From NCBI RefSeq assembly GCF_013204795.1, contig NZ_JABMKW010000020.1, forward strand, positions 310,001 through 374,000: a stretch of DNA of 64,000 nucleotides, in the 5' to 3' direction. The DNA comes from Pedobacter panaciterrae. Its GTDB lineage: Bacteria; Bacteroidota; Bacteroidia; Sphingobacteriales; Sphingobacteriaceae. The notes beneath the pieces are model-generated. The model worked only from the letters and a program-made list of their open reading frames with translations, did not search any database and had not been told where the DNA came from. Position 1 is the first letter of the stretch; each line of letters begins with the position of its first letter. This document shows, one piece after another, positions 18,212 to 27,589 of the stretch. Made by a program: the position numbers and the translations under genes.

Positions 18212-19450
18212 CTACGCTGCCGCTAGCTCTTCTTTTTTGGTGAGCTTAAAGATCACAAACATCACTATTCCTGAAATAACGGCTAGTAGTAAGTAGCTGG
18301 AATTTAAGTTGTGCTCGTCTTTTGCCGGTAAGAATGAGATAACGCTGTAGCTTAGAAACGACACGATCACATACGTAACACCGCCGGTTAATCCGCTGGC
18401 AATGCCTGCATTTTTAGGGAATCTGCCCAGACAAAAAGTAAAATAATTATTGAAGATATAGCCTGCCGTAACGTGAATTAAAAAGGCGAAGAATATAAGT
18501 GTATAGATGCTGGATATGAATTGAATGCTGATAAACATGAGCAGCACAAAGAGTATTTGCAGCCCCAGGTTCACAATCATTTTCTTTAAAAATGGCTTGT
18601 TTATGGTTGCTTTACCTATAAAACCGCCAACCATCCAGGCAAAACCAAGAATCAGGGAGCTATAACCGGCGACAACCGGTGAAAAATGAAGGTGGTGTTC
18701 TATGATAAATGGGCCTGTCATGTTGTAAATCATTACCATTGAATAGGCAAGGCCCAACATCACTATACCCAGACTAAAGCTCGGGGTTTTAATCATTTTA
18801 AGATAGATGTTGCCGATATTGCTTAATGAGAATTTAGAGAAGCGGGTCAGGCTCTCGCCACTGTAAATGAATTCGAGTATGGCAAGTATGATTGCTAAAC
18901 CGGCAAGGAAGTAGAAGTTAGACTCCCAGCCAAATACAGTTTGCAAATAGCCACCTAAAAATGGCGCTACTATGGGGCCGGTAGACCAAATGATAGAGAA
19001 CAGGCTTAAATAGTGTTTAAGTTTATCGCCTTCAAAAATATCGACAAAAAATGCGCGTTTGCCTACAATGATAGTTCCTACTGTAAATCCGTGAATGATT
19101 CGCATGAGGTAAATGAGGTAGACATTATGGGTATTTGCAATTACGATGCTTGCTGCTGCAAATACGAGTAAGCAGATAAGGCTAAGTTTATACCTGCCAA
19201 AACTATCTAGCACGCTGCCTATAAAGAGCTGTGAAATTCCATAACTGATTAGGAATAAGCTAAGTGTTAATTGTACTTGTAAACTGCTTACATTCATGGT
19301 GGTAGCCATGGTAGGTAAGGAAGGGATGTAGATGTCTGTTGCGAAGCCGGATAATGGTAACAGGGCAAAAGCAAGGACAGTAGAAATGCCCTTATTGTGT
19401 TCTTTTAATGGTTTTGATGCTGTCAATTGATAAATGTTTTGAGCAGCCAA
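18212..19450 (-). CDS. MFS transporter, DHA1 (Bcr/CflA-like) family
   Basis: The 412-residue protein has twelve predicted membrane helices and the MFS motif G-S-V-L-D-S-F-G-R-Y-K between helices 2 and 3. The early D-I-Y-I-P-S-L-P motif is characteristic of the Bcr/CflA subgroup of DHA1 drug and sulfonamide exporters. It acts in the inner membrane as a proton antiporter. The gene is convergent with the LytTR regulator (7-bp gap), so it is not part of that operon. The specific substrate is unknown. Confidence 0.85.
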   Translation of the reverse strand: MAAQNIYQLTASKPLKEHNKGISTVLAFALLPLSGFATDIYIPSLPTMATTMNVSSLQVQLTLSLFLISYGISQLFIGSVLDSFGRYKLSLICLLVFAAASIVIANTHNVYLIYLMRIIHGFTVGTIIVGKRAFFVDIFEGDKLKHYLSLFSIIWSTGPIVAPFLGGYLQTVFGWESNFYFLAGLAIILAILEFIYSGESLTRFSKFSLSNIGNIYLKMIKTPSFSLGIVMLGLAYSMVMIYNMTGPFIIEHHLHFSPVVAGYSSLILGFAWMVGGFIGKATINKPFLKKMIVNLGLQILFVLLMFISIQFISSIYTLIFFAFLIHVTAGYIFNNYFTFCLGRFPKNAGIASGLTGGVTYVIVSFLSYSVISFLPAKDEHNLNSSYLLLAVISGIVMFVIFKLTKKEELAAA

Positions 19451-19529
19451 AGTTACCCTTATAAAGGTTTTTAACCCGTATTTTTAGAACATGGTAATGT
19501 AATAAATAAACTATTTTAAAGTAAAATAA

Positions 19530-20783
19530 TTACTTAAACAGCTGCCCGGCGCCGCTTTTAACATAAAATTCTTTATAGTTTTTTATGTTAAGCATATCGT
19601 TTACAGCTTTGTTTTTATCGGTGCTTTTGTTGTAGTAGGCTTTGCAGATCTGGTAACCAACCCAATAGCCCAGATCAGCAGGTTTATCTGCAGTTTCCTG
19701 ATCGGAATTTGCGATCCAATTGTGAGACTTGGCGAGATACATCTCTTTCTCAAAATCTGTCCAGATCTGTTTTTCTTTACCTTTAGCCCAGACATGCAGA
19801 CGTTCATTAGCAGTTTTACCCGATATCAGTTCGCCAATAAAATCGGCCATGCCCTCGGTAAGTGAACCGGCAAGGAGCGTGGTGTCGCCAGCAAGGCCAT
19901 TCTGGTTAAAATGGATGAGCTCGTGGGCAATTAGATTTGGTAAGGATTTTAGGTTTGTGAAGTTGTTTTGCTGCCATAAGTTTAGCTCTTTAACAGGAAC
20001 TTCTTCTGTGCGGGCAGATTGATCCAAGCCTATCAATAAGCCGGCATCAGTGCTGGTTCCACCTGAATTAAAAGCGCCAATAACAAAGTAAATGTCAGGA
20101 AACTGAGCCTTGTTGTAGATTTGCTTGAACTTAACAAAGCTTTGGATCATTTGAGGCTTTTGCTGATCTACGGCGTAAGTATTTTTACGTACAGCGGCAT
20201 AAAATAGAGGCTTGGTGTTTACAGATTTTACAAAATTCTTCAGGTTTCTGATTTTATAACCCAGATAATCCTGAAGTCCATTTGAGGCAGGTTCTACATA
20301 GTATTTCTTATAAAGGTTGATGGCGTTGGCGGTATCCTTTTTAGCCAGGTCATATGCCTTCCAAAAGTTCTTTACATCGCTGGTAATCAGTTTAGCCTTA
20401 TATGGATCTGTGGTGCTGTTTTTAACTGTCTTAATGCTATTTAGGAGTTTAGGCCAGCCTGGTAAGGAACGTAAGGATTCAAGATCAGTATCTTTTTTAA
20501 TTTGATCGATATTTTTATAGCCACTATTTACAGCGTTTGTAAGTAAAACCAGGGCGCTGTCTTTTTGACCACTTAAGGCATAACAGCATGCCGCATTATA
20601 ATAATTATCTGATCTAAGAACCTCGAAGTCGACTTGCCTGGTCGCTTTTAGGTAATACCTGCCAGCTTCTTTAAAGTTTTTTGCTTTGTAAAGACTGTCG
20701 GCTATTTTCTCTGGTCTCACTTGCGCAACTGTTGCCGTGGCAGCTAGTAGCAATAGAATTAAGAGTTGTTTGAATTTAAGCAT
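19530..20783 (-). CDS. Exported putative Zn-dependent peptidase (DUF2268-like) with TPR region
   Basis: The 417-residue protein has a signal peptide ending near T-V-A-Q (residue 21), a TPR-like helical region (about 22-110) and a C-terminal domain with the zinc-protease motif H-E-L-I-H (His287, Glu288, His291), as in DUF2268 predicted metallopeptidases. A distal Glu after the motif (G-S-L-T-E-G-M-A-D) would complete a gluzincin-like site. It would act in the periplasm or at the outer membrane. No substrate is known and neighbouring genes give no hint. Confidence 0.75.
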   Translation of the reverse strand: MLKFKQLLILLLLAATATVAQVRPEKIADSLYKAKNFKEAGRYYLKATRQVDFEVLRSDNYYNAACCYALSGQKDSALVLLTNAVNSGYKNIDQIKKDTDLESLRSLPGWPKLLNSIKTVKNSTTDPYKAKLITSDVKNFWKAYDLAKKDTANAINLYKKYYVEPASNGLQDYLGYKIRNLKNFVKSVNTKPLFYAAVRKNTYAVDQQKPQMIQSFVKFKQIYNKAQFPDIYFVIGAFNSGGTSTDAGLLIGLDQSARTEEVPVKELNLWQQNNFTNLKSLPNLIAHELIHFNQNGLAGDTTLLAGSLTEGMADFIGELISGKTANERLHVWAKGKEKQIWTDFEKEMYLAKSHNWIANSDQETADKPADLGYWVGYQICKAYYNKSTDKNKAVNDMLNIKNYKEFYVKSGAGQLFK

Positions 20784-20804
20784 GCGTTGAGTATATGTCT
20801 GTTT

Positions 20805-21470
20805 TTATAATGTGAAGTGCGTTGCAGCGTTTTCACTGGCAAGTTTTAGGTCTGTAAATATTTTATCGGCAATAGCTAACTTAGGATGTTGCGAAGTATC
20901 ACTTTGTATAGCATAACAAACCAGATTGGCTGCTTTAGCAGCTTTTAGGCCATTAATTGTATCCTCAAAAGCTAAGCACTCATCCTTGTTTAGTCCAAGC
21001 TGCTGACAGCAGAAATTATAACATTCAGGATCTGGCTTTGTTAAAGTAACATCGGTTCTGGTAACCATAAGATCAAAGTAGTTGCTCAAACCATTTCTTG
21101 CAAAGATCAGATCAACATCTGGTCTTGGGCTAGCGGTAACAACGGCTAATTTAAGTCCTTTTTGCTTAAAAAACTGTATTGTTTCCAAGGCAAAGGGCAT
21201 TAAATTGATATCTCTAGTTGAAAAGCCGGTTTTGCTTAAGCGTTCCCGCCAGAGGATTAGTTCAGATAGACCAATATTGAGATTGTATTTTTCTTTAATT
21301 TTTTTGCTGTTGATTGGGAGTGGGTAGCCCGCGTAAGTATTAACCCATTCCTCATAAGTCATAGATAACGAGTAGGTTTCAAGGATTTCTATCCAGCATT
21401 GGTAATGGAAGTATTCTGAGTCGATAAGTGTGCCATCTAAATCGAATAATATGGCTTTAAGTTTCTGCAT
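20805..21470 (-). CDS. HAD superfamily hydrolase, beta-phosphoglucomutase-like
   Basis: The 221-residue protein has HAD motif I at the N-terminus (F-D-L-D-G-T-L-I-D-S-E), the four-helix cap insertion (residues about 16-85), motif II (V-V-T-A-S-P-R), a lysine in K-P-D-P-E (motif III) and acidic motif IV in A-F-E-D-T-I-N-G. This is the subclass IA pattern shared by beta-phosphoglucomutases and small sugar-phosphate phosphatases. Its stop lies 21 bp from the start of the DUF2268-like gene, so the two may be transcribed together. The exact substrate is unknown. Confidence 0.85.
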   Translation of the reverse strand: MQKLKAILFDLDGTLIDSEYFHYQCWIEILETYSLSMTYEEWVNTYAGYPLPINSKKIKEKYNLNIGLSELILWRERLSKTGFSTRDINLMPFALETIQFFKQKGLKLAVVTASPRPDVDLIFARNGLSNYFDLMVTRTDVTLTKPDPECYNFCCQQLGLNKDECLAFEDTINGLKAAKAANLVCYAIQSDTSQHPKLAIADKIFTDLKLASENAATHFTL

Positions 21471-21516
21471 GTACGTAAAAGTATTTTGCTAAAATAGAAA
21501 AAACTAATTGCTTTAT

Positions 21517-21524
21517 TATCTTTG
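21517..21524 (+). promoter_or_regulatory. Bacteroidota-type -7 box before the MFS gene at 21542
   Basis: TATCTTTG matches TAnnTTTG exactly and lies 17 bp before the ATG at 21542, at a natural distance for a short leader. No strong -33 element is visible. Confidence 0.5.
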
Positions 21525-21541
21525 ACACAGCTCCGCTACTT

Positions 21542-22747
21542 ATGTTATTATTCAAAGAAATTGCTCGCACTTATAAACTTTCATTTACTGGCTTAAGCCG
21601 CGAAACCTGGATCTTGAGCATTGTTATGCTCATCAACCGCAGTGGATATATGGCGGTGCCTTTTATGGGTTTGTTTATAACGCAATCGCTCCACAGACCA
21701 GCTTCTGATGCAGGATTAATCATCACTCTTTTTGGCGTCGGCTCTATAATGGGATCAGCAGCAGGTGGTAAGCTTACAGATGTAATTGGGTTTAGACCGG
21801 TTCAGATAGTGGCCTCTATTGTTAGTGGTACATTCTTTCTTTTTTTTGCAAATATTACTCATTTCCATACGTTATGCGCGCTTGCTGTTGTGATCAGTTT
21901 CTTTTCGGAAGCCTTTCGTCCTGCGAACTTTGTAGCCATAGCAGCCTATGCCAAACCTGAATTACAGACCCGTTCTTATTCTTTAAACCGTCTTGCGGTG
22001 AATATGGGATGGGCAGTTGGTGTAAGTATGGGTGGTTTAATTGCATCTTACGATTACAGATTGTTGTTTTATGTTGATGGCACGGTAAGTATTATTGCAG
22101 GACTAGGCATCTTATGGTTTCTGCCAAAAATTAAAGACTATAGAAAGGCTTTAAAGGAAAAAGTTAAGGGAATTGTAGTGCGTAAGCCCTGGGAAGATGC
22201 AGTATTTATCAGGTTCCTGCTGTTAACCGCTGTTTTTATCATCTGCTCTTTTCTGATGTTTAGGGTTGTTCCGGTATTTTATAAAGAAATTTGGAAGATA
22301 GGTGAGTTTGAGATAGGCTTGATATTAGGCCTCAACGGGATCATTATTGCACTGTTTGAAATGGTGATGATCCATAAGATTGAGAATAAAAGGTCTCCTA
22401 TTTTTTTTATAGTATTAGGTGCTATATTAGTTGCATGTTCATTCGCTGTACTTTTGCTTCCTTTTGGAAGTCCTATAGTATTGGGCACCCTGTGCATAGT
22501 TTTCTTCACCTTTGGTGAAATGTTTGCTTTGCCTTTTATCAATACCTTTGTAATGAGCAGGGCAAATGAGTTTAACAGGGGCCAGTACGCAGCGGGATAT
22601 ATGCTTTGCTGGTCGATAGCGCAGGTTGTTGGTCCTATAGCCGGGTTTTTTATTGCAGAAAGGTATGGTTACAACACGCTTTGGATAGTGATTACCATTT
22701 TGTTGATGATCTCGGCGTATATGTATAGACTAATGAAACAGGATTAA
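21542..22747 (+). CDS. MFS transporter, DHA1-like
   Basis: The 401-residue protein has about twelve membrane helices and MFS motif A-like G-G-K-L-T-D-V-I-G-F-R between helices 2 and 3. The N-terminus (M-L-I-N-R-S-G-Y-M-A-V-P-F) resembles MdtH/YttB-like exporters of the DHA1 group. It is followed after 35 bp by the chromate transporter gene and may share its transcript. Drug or metabolite export is likely; the substrate cannot be specified. Confidence 0.82.
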   Translation: MLLFKEIARTYKLSFTGLSRETWILSIVMLINRSGYMAVPFMGLFITQSLHRPASDAGLIITLFGVGSIMGSAAGGKLTDVIGFRPVQIVASIVSGTFFLFFANITHFHTLCALAVVISFFSEAFRPANFVAIAAYAKPELQTRSYSLNRLAVNMGWAVGVSMGGLIASYDYRLLFYVDGTVSIIAGLGILWFLPKIKDYRKALKEKVKGIVVRKPWEDAVFIRFLLLTAVFIICSFLMFRVVPVFYKEIWKIGEFEIGLILGLNGIIIALFEMVMIHKIENKRSPIFFIVLGAILVACSFAVLLLPFGSPIVLGTLCIVFFTFGEMFALPFINTFVMSRANEFNRGQYAAGYMLCWSIAQVVGPIAGFFIAERYGYNTLWIVITILLMISAYMYRLMKQD

Positions 22748-22782
22748 TCAATAATTGATAACCGTAAAAACAAAGAAATAGC

Positions 22783-23994
22783 GTGGATGATATCAGCATA
22801 GTGCAAAAGGAAGCGGGTTTAAAGTACCTTTTCCTTACTTTTCTAAAAATAGGATGTGTTTCTTTTGGTGGGCATATGGCTTTAATAGCGGTTGTTCAAA
22901 AGGAAATGATTGAAAAGGACAAAACCCTGAGTCAGGAAAACTTATTAAATGCCGTTAGTATTGCCAGTTTATTGCCCGGACCATTGGCAGTAAACGTGGT
23001 ATCGTATATTGGTTATCATCTGCACAAAAAAAATGGCTTACTGGTGAGCATGCTGGGGATTCTGCTTCCGGCCTGCATATTGATGTTTGTGCTGTCGTGG
23101 TGTTATTTTAATTACATTCATGTTAAGGATCTTTCGGGTATAATGGCCTATACAGTAGCAGCTGTAAGTGCGATCATATTAACTACTGGTTTAAATATAT
23201 TTTTAAAGGAAGTAAAAGGACATAACGGTAAAATAGCACTGTGTTTAATCTCCATAATATTACTTTATTTCATTAAAGGCTATCTGATCATTCTGTTGCT
23301 TATACTGATTGGCGGGTTAATTGGTGTTTATTTTAAACTAGCCAATTTAGCTGATACTGGTGGGGCTAAATTTACATGGGAGCGCTTGAGCAGCGGTGCT
23401 AAAATAGGCTTGTCATCGCTGTTGTTATTATATGCGGCTTTTATTTCCGGATTGTACCGAAACACAGACCTGATTCTTCTTAAAATTGCCTCCGTGTTTT
23501 CAGGGATCAGTCTTTCGCTTTTTGGCGGAGGTTATGTGATGATCCCGATTATGCAGTCCCTCTTTGTAACAGAATTGAAGTGGTTAAGCAATCAGGAATT
23601 CATAGATAGCATTGCTTTTAGCCAGCTAACACCAGGGCCAATTCTGGTAAGTGCGTTTTTTACAGGTTATAAATTGGCCGGTGTGGCCGGTGCGTCATTG
23701 GCAACAATCGCTATTTTTGTACCTTCTTCTATTTTAATGATCATTGTTTCAAAGATATTTAAGAATAATGCAGACTCAACGGTGATGAAAAATGCATTGG
23801 CAGGAATAAAACCTGTAGTAGTGGGCATGATCATCGCTTCGGGCATAAAGCTCTTTTTCTCAGTGCCTTCCACGCCAATTAATGTTGCATTATTTGTGGT
23901 CGCATTTATTTTAAGTTTCAGATTTAAATTTAATCCTGTATACTTAATCATTATTTCTTTACTAATAGGGACTGCAGTACACTTTATGGGATAG
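22783..23994 (+). CDS. chrA: Chromate transporter, long-chain CHR family
   Basis: The 403-residue protein contains two homologous CHR halves, as in long-chain ChrA: each begins with the F-x-K-I-G-x-x-S-F-G-G-H-like motif (C-V-S-F-G-G-H-M near residue 25; L-S-L-F-G-G-G-Y near 245) and each has an L-x-P-G-P motif (L-L-P-G-P-L-A and L-T-P-G-P-I-L). ChrA exports chromate; some members may move other oxyanions. The start is GTG 22783, since no upstream or nearby in-frame ATG fits. The gene just downstream starts a sulfate-activation-linked set, so transport of sulfate-like oxyanions is conceivable but speculative. Confidence 0.85.
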   Translation: MDDISIVQKEAGLKYLFLTFLKIGCVSFGGHMALIAVVQKEMIEKDKTLSQENLLNAVSIASLLPGPLAVNVVSYIGYHLHKKNGLLVSMLGILLPACILMFVLSWCYFNYIHVKDLSGIMAYTVAAVSAIILTTGLNIFLKEVKGHNGKIALCLISIILLYFIKGYLIILLLILIGGLIGVYFKLANLADTGGAKFTWERLSSGAKIGLSSLLLLYAAFISGLYRNTDLILLKIASVFSGISLSLFGGGYVMIPIMQSLFVTELKWLSNQEFIDSIAFSQLTPGPILVSAFFTGYKLAGVAGASLATIAIFVPSSILMIIVSKIFKNNADSTVMKNALAGIKPVVVGMIIASGIKLFFSVPSTPINVALFVVAFILSFRFKFNPVYLIIISLLIGTAVHFMG

Positions 23995-24021
23995 GTACTG
24001 AATTAATTTTAACTAACAAGA

Positions 24022-25038
24022 ATGACCAATACCGGCATACAAATTATAGGAACGCAACGCTCCGGATCTAATCTTTTAAGAGTAATTCTGGATCAGTCGG
24101 CTGAAATAGCATCGCCGCATCCGCCTCATATTTTAGTGGTTTTTATGCCGCTTTTACATCTGTACGGCAAGCTTAACAGTACTTCATATAAAATACTTGT
24201 TAATGATGTAGTAGCTTATGTAAATGCCAATCCGGTACCATGGGAAGGGGTTTTACTGAACGCAGACGAGATTTACGAACAATCAACACGTTATGATCTT
24301 TTAGAGATAAACAGGTTGGTATATGAGCAGGCTGCCATTAGTAAAGGTGCTAAGTATTGGTGCTGTAAAAGTATGGCAAACGTTCATTATGCTACAGAAA
24401 TGGAAGATTTTGGACTAAACCTGAAATACATTTATCTGTACAGAGATGGGAGAGATGTAGCCTGTTCATTTAAGAAAGCTATTGTTGGCGAAAAACACAT
24501 TTACCACCTTGCCAAGCAATGGAGCGAAGATCAGGCAGCTTGTTTGAAGTTAAGGGCAAGTTTGCCGGCAGAGCGCTTTTTCGCGCTTAATTATGAAACA
24601 TTGATTACGGAACCGGAAAGGGTGATTAAGAAACTATGCCTTTATCTGGATATCGCTTATCATCCTGATATGCTTAAGTTTTATGATTCCAAAACCTCTA
24701 AACTTACTGCAGCAGCAGGCGAAATGTGGAGCAATCTGGAAAAGCCCATCATTAGTAACAATACCGGTAAATTTTTAGACGAATTTAAGGGCGATGATCT
24801 GGAGATCTTTGAACTGGTTGCCGGGGATGTATTGAGGGAATTGGATTACGAACTGGTTATTCAAAATGCTGATGTAAGTTTAATTGATGCCGATCATATT
24901 GCAGTTTACGACAAGGAAAATGCAATTTTAAAGAAAGAAGCCCTGCGGACTGCCAGACAAAGTGATTTAGATAACAGAGAAGGACAGGCCAAAATCCTTA
25001 AAGAAATTAAAGAAAGAGCGACAATAATTTTACCCTAA
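24022..25038 (+). CDS. PAPS-dependent sulfotransferase family protein
   Basis: The 338-residue protein has the 5'-phosphosulfate-binding loop at the N-terminus (G-T-Q-R-S-G-S-N, residues 10-17) and the 3'-phosphate-binding motif Y-L-Y-R-D-G-R-D-V-A near residue 140. It should transfer sulfuryl from PAPS to a hydroxyl or amino acceptor in the cytoplasm. It is followed 3 bp later by cysQ, which removes the PAP by-product, and then by a convergent APS kinase gene that makes PAPS. A lipid kinase lies 2.5 kb away. The acceptor is unknown; lipid or glycan are the main candidates. Confidence 0.85.
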   Translation: MTNTGIQIIGTQRSGSNLLRVILDQSAEIASPHPPHILVVFMPLLHLYGKLNSTSYKILVNDVVAYVNANPVPWEGVLLNADEIYEQSTRYDLLEINRLVYEQAAISKGAKYWCCKSMANVHYATEMEDFGLNLKYIYLYRDGRDVACSFKKAIVGEKHIYHLAKQWSEDQAACLKLRASLPAERFFALNYETLITEPERVIKKLCLYLDIAYHPDMLKFYDSKTSKLTAAAGEMWSNLEKPIISNNTGKFLDEFKGDDLEIFELVAGDVLRELDYELVIQNADVSLIDADHIAVYDKENAILKKEALRTARQSDLDNREGQAKILKEIKERATIILP

Positions 25039-25041
25039 GCA

Positions 25042-25806
25042 ATGAACATTACAGACATACAGCCACTAATTGACATCGCCATTAAAGCCGGAGAAGCTAT
25101 TTTGGAGGTTTATAATGGAACACAGGAAGATTTTGGAATTACCAGAAAAGAAGACAATTCGCCGTTGACTGCTGCTGATCGTGTTTCGCATGACATCATT
25201 GTAGACGGCTTAACTAAGCTTTATCCGGAAATTCCAATACTATCTGAAGAAGGTGCTGATATTGAATATGCTGTTAGAAAAGAATGGAAGCAATATTGGT
25301 GTGTAGACCCACTGGATGGCACCAAAGAGTTCATCAGCAGGAATGGTCAGTTTACCGTTAACATTGCTTTTATGGAGCACAATAAGCCTGTAATTGGTGT
25401 AATTTATAGCCCTGTATTGAATGTGGTTTACTATGGAATTGTAGGAAAAGGAAGTTGGAAAATGACACCAGGTGAAGCCCCTGAAGCCATCAGTGTAGAT
25501 CGGAAAACGAGTGAATGGATTGCTATAGGTAGTCGTTCTCATGCCGATGAGGATGAGGAGAATATCTTAAAAAAATACCCTGTAGTTAGTAAGCTTTCCA
25601 TTGGTAGTTCATTAAAGTTCTGTTTAGTTGCGGAGGGTAAAGCGCAAATCTATTTCAGAAAAGGACCAACAATGGAATGGGATACTGCAGCCGGACAGGC
25701 AATAGCAGTAAGTAGTGGTGCAATTATGGTTAATGCAGATTTTGAAGAATTTGTTTACAATAAACCCTCGTTATTAAATCCCGGGTTTTATTGTAAAGTA
25801 AGTTAA
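25042..25806 (+). CDS. cysQ: 3'(2'),5'-bisphosphate nucleotidase CysQ
   Basis: The 254-residue protein is of the inositol-monophosphatase fold. It has the metal-binding motif V-D-P-L-D-G-T-K-E-F (near residue 92), an S-E-E-G motif near residue 70 and a C-terminal W-D-T-A-A-G-Q, all diagnostic of CysQ. It hydrolyses PAP to AMP and so relieves product inhibition of sulfotransferases. It starts 3 bp after the sulfotransferase stop, so the pair is co-transcribed. Its stop overlaps the convergent cysC stop within the same TTAA (25803-25806). Confidence 0.9.
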   Translation: MNITDIQPLIDIAIKAGEAILEVYNGTQEDFGITRKEDNSPLTAADRVSHDIIVDGLTKLYPEIPILSEEGADIEYAVRKEWKQYWCVDPLDGTKEFISRNGQFTVNIAFMEHNKPVIGVIYSPVLNVVYYGIVGKGSWKMTPGEAPEAISVDRKTSEWIAIGSRSHADEDEENILKKYPVVSKLSIGSSLKFCLVAEGKAQIYFRKGPTMEWDTAAGQAIAVSSGAIMVNADFEEFVYNKPSLLNPGFYCKVS

Positions 25807-26348
25807 GCGTTATCTGCTATCTTGTTTTTTACTGCGTTGTATAGCTGGTCACAGCATTGTTCAGCAGTAAAATTATCAGTATGAAGGATCAAGTCTGGTG
25901 TGGTTGGTCTTTCAAAGGCAGAGCTTATCCCTGTAAAGTTTTTTAAGGTGTTGTTGTGCGCTTGTTCGTATAGACCTTTAACATCTCTTTGTTCGCAAAT
26001 ATCCAGCGGACAATCGATAAACACTTCGAAATACATACCGCCCAGAATGTTTTTGGCTATTGTTCTATGCCCATTTAAAGGCGTAATAAATGAACAGATA
26101 ACAATTACGCCGTTGGATGCAATTATTTTTGCGGTTTCAGCTGCCCGCCTGATATTTTCGGCTCTATCATCCATACTAAAGCCCAGATTATAGTTTAAGC
26201 CTTTTCTCATTTCATCCCCATCAAGTTTCATAGAAAAGAAGCCGGACTCATTTAATTGCTCCTCAAACAGATTCGATATTGTACTTTTCCCTGCTCCGGA
26301 TAGGCCCATAAGCCATATCACCATGCCCTTTTGATGTGGTAATTTCAT
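25803..26348 (-). CDS. cysC: Adenylylsulfate (APS) kinase CysC
   Basis: The 181-residue protein has the Walker A loop G-L-S-G-A-G-K-S-T (residues 15-23), the D-G-D-E-M-R-K-G-L segment and the family motif S-F-I-T-P-L, all typical of APS kinase. It converts APS to PAPS. It is a stand-alone kinase rather than a CysN-CysC fusion, and no sulfurylase genes are present in the window. Convergent overlap with cysQ and closeness to a sulfotransferase indicate that PAPS made here feeds sulfation rather than only assimilation. Confidence 0.92.
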   Translation of the reverse strand: MKLPHQKGMVIWLMGLSGAGKSTISNLFEEQLNESGFFSMKLDGDEMRKGLNYNLGFSMDDRAENIRRAAETAKIIASNGVIVICSFITPLNGHRTIAKNILGGMYFEVFIDCPLDICEQRDVKGLYEQAHNNTLKNFTGISSAFERPTTPDLILHTDNFTAEQCCDQLYNAVKNKIADNA

Positions 26349-26376
26349 TAAACGAATGTATAAAAAAATAGTTTAC

Positions 26377-26384
26377 TACCTTTG
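26377..26384 (+). promoter_or_regulatory. Bacteroidota-type -7 box in the 44-bp cysC/MFS divergent gap
   Basis: TACCTTTG matches TAnnTTTG exactly and ends eight bases before the ATG at 26393, so the transcript of the MFS gene would have almost no leader. A -33 element cannot be identified with confidence. Confidence 0.5.
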
Positions 26385-26392
26385 CAAGCTCA

Positions 26393-27589
26393 ATGAATAA
26401 TTCCACTACATCAGATCCTATATATAACCTTCCTTTTGCATTACTCTGCCTGAGTTCACTTTTATTTTCTGCCAGTTTTAATATGCTCATACCTGATTTG
26501 CCAGCTTACCTTAGTGGTTTGGGTGGTGCCGAGTATAAGGGTTTAATTATAGCATTGTTTACGCTTACGGCAGGTATATCTAGGCCATTTAGCGGAAAGT
26601 TAACCGACACCATTGGCAGGGTTCCGGTTATGGCGGTAGGATCTATTGTATGTTTTGTTTGCGGATTCTTATACCCTATACTGGGCACTGTTTCCGGATT
26701 TTTGTTTCTGCGTCTTATTCATGGTTTTTCGACCGGATTTAAGCCAACTGCTACTGCGGCTTACGTTGCAGATATTATTCCGAGGGAGCGTTGGGGAGAG
26801 GCTTTAGGAATACATGGTTTGTGTTTTAGTACCGGAATGGCCATTGGCCCCGCTATTGGTAGTTTTATTAGTGGCCTGTATTCAATAAATGTGCTGTTTT
26901 ACAGCTCATCTGCTTTGGCGTTGCTTTCGATCATCATATTGATGAACATGAAGGAAACCTTGAAGGATAAAAAGAAATTCAGTTTATCTATTCTGAAAAT
27001 ATCACGCAAGGACATTATTGATGTTAGGGTATTACCTGCAGCTATTGTAACCTTGTTATCGTATGTAGGTTATGGTGTAATACTTACCTTAATACCTGAC
27101 TGGAGTGGTTATATTGGACTGGCCAATAAGGGGATATTCTTTATGGTGTTTACCATATCCTCGTTGCTGATCAGGTTTATTGCCGGAAAAGTATCTGATA
27201 ATTATGGCCGTTTGAATGTGGCAATCTGCGGATTGACCATTCTGTGTGCCTCGTTGGTCATCACAGGGTACGGCACTTCCGAAGCCGGTTTAATTACCGG
27301 AGCAGTAGTTTATGGCATAGGTGCAGGTGTTTTGTCTCCTGCATTAAATGCATGGACTATAGACCTTAGCCACCCACAACATAGAGGTAAAGCTATGGCA
27401 ACCATGTATATCGCTCTTGAAGCAGGTATAGGTTTGGGCGCATTATTTGCAGGCTGGGCATATCAGGACGTGATCTTTATGATCCCATCCATTCTATATT
27501 GTACTGCCGGTGTTGCATTTGTGGCACTTGTGTATATGGTGATCTGGAAAAAGCGATCTATGTCATTTAGAGGGGACGATCGCGACTGA
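26393..27589 (+). CDS. MFS transporter, DHA1-like
   Basis: The 398-residue protein has about twelve helices, with the MFS loop motif S-G-K-L-T-D-T-I-G-R-V-P between helices 2 and 3 and an R-x-x-x-G-x-x-x-P-like stretch in helix 4-5. It is transcribed divergently from cysC across 44 bp and converges on a lipid kinase gene with a 27-bp overlap of 3' ends. Export of a metabolite made by this neighbourhood is possible but not shown by the sequence. Confidence 0.82.
   Translation: MNNSTTSDPIYNLPFALLCLSSLLFSASFNMLIPDLPAYLSGLGGAEYKGLIIALFTLTAGISRPFSGKLTDTIGRVPVMAVGSIVCFVCGFLYPILGTVSGFLFLRLIHGFSTGFKPTATAAYVADIIPRERWGEALGIHGLCFSTGMAIGPAIGSFISGLYSINVLFYSSSALALLSIIILMNMKETLKDKKKFSLSILKISRKDIIDVRVLPAAIVTLLSYVGYGVILTLIPDWSGYIGLANKGIFFMVFTISSLLIRFIAGKVSDNYGRLNVAICGLTILCASLVITGYGTSEAGLITGAVVYGIGAGVLSPALNAWTIDLSHPQHRGKAMATMYIALEAGIGLGALFAGWAYQDVIFMIPSILYCTAGVAFVALVYMVIWKKRSMSFRGDDRD

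Noticed and set aside
24022..26348. A plain sulfate assimilation cluster
   Set aside because: Sulfurylase, PAPS reductase and sulfite reductase genes are missing, and a sulfotransferase is present.
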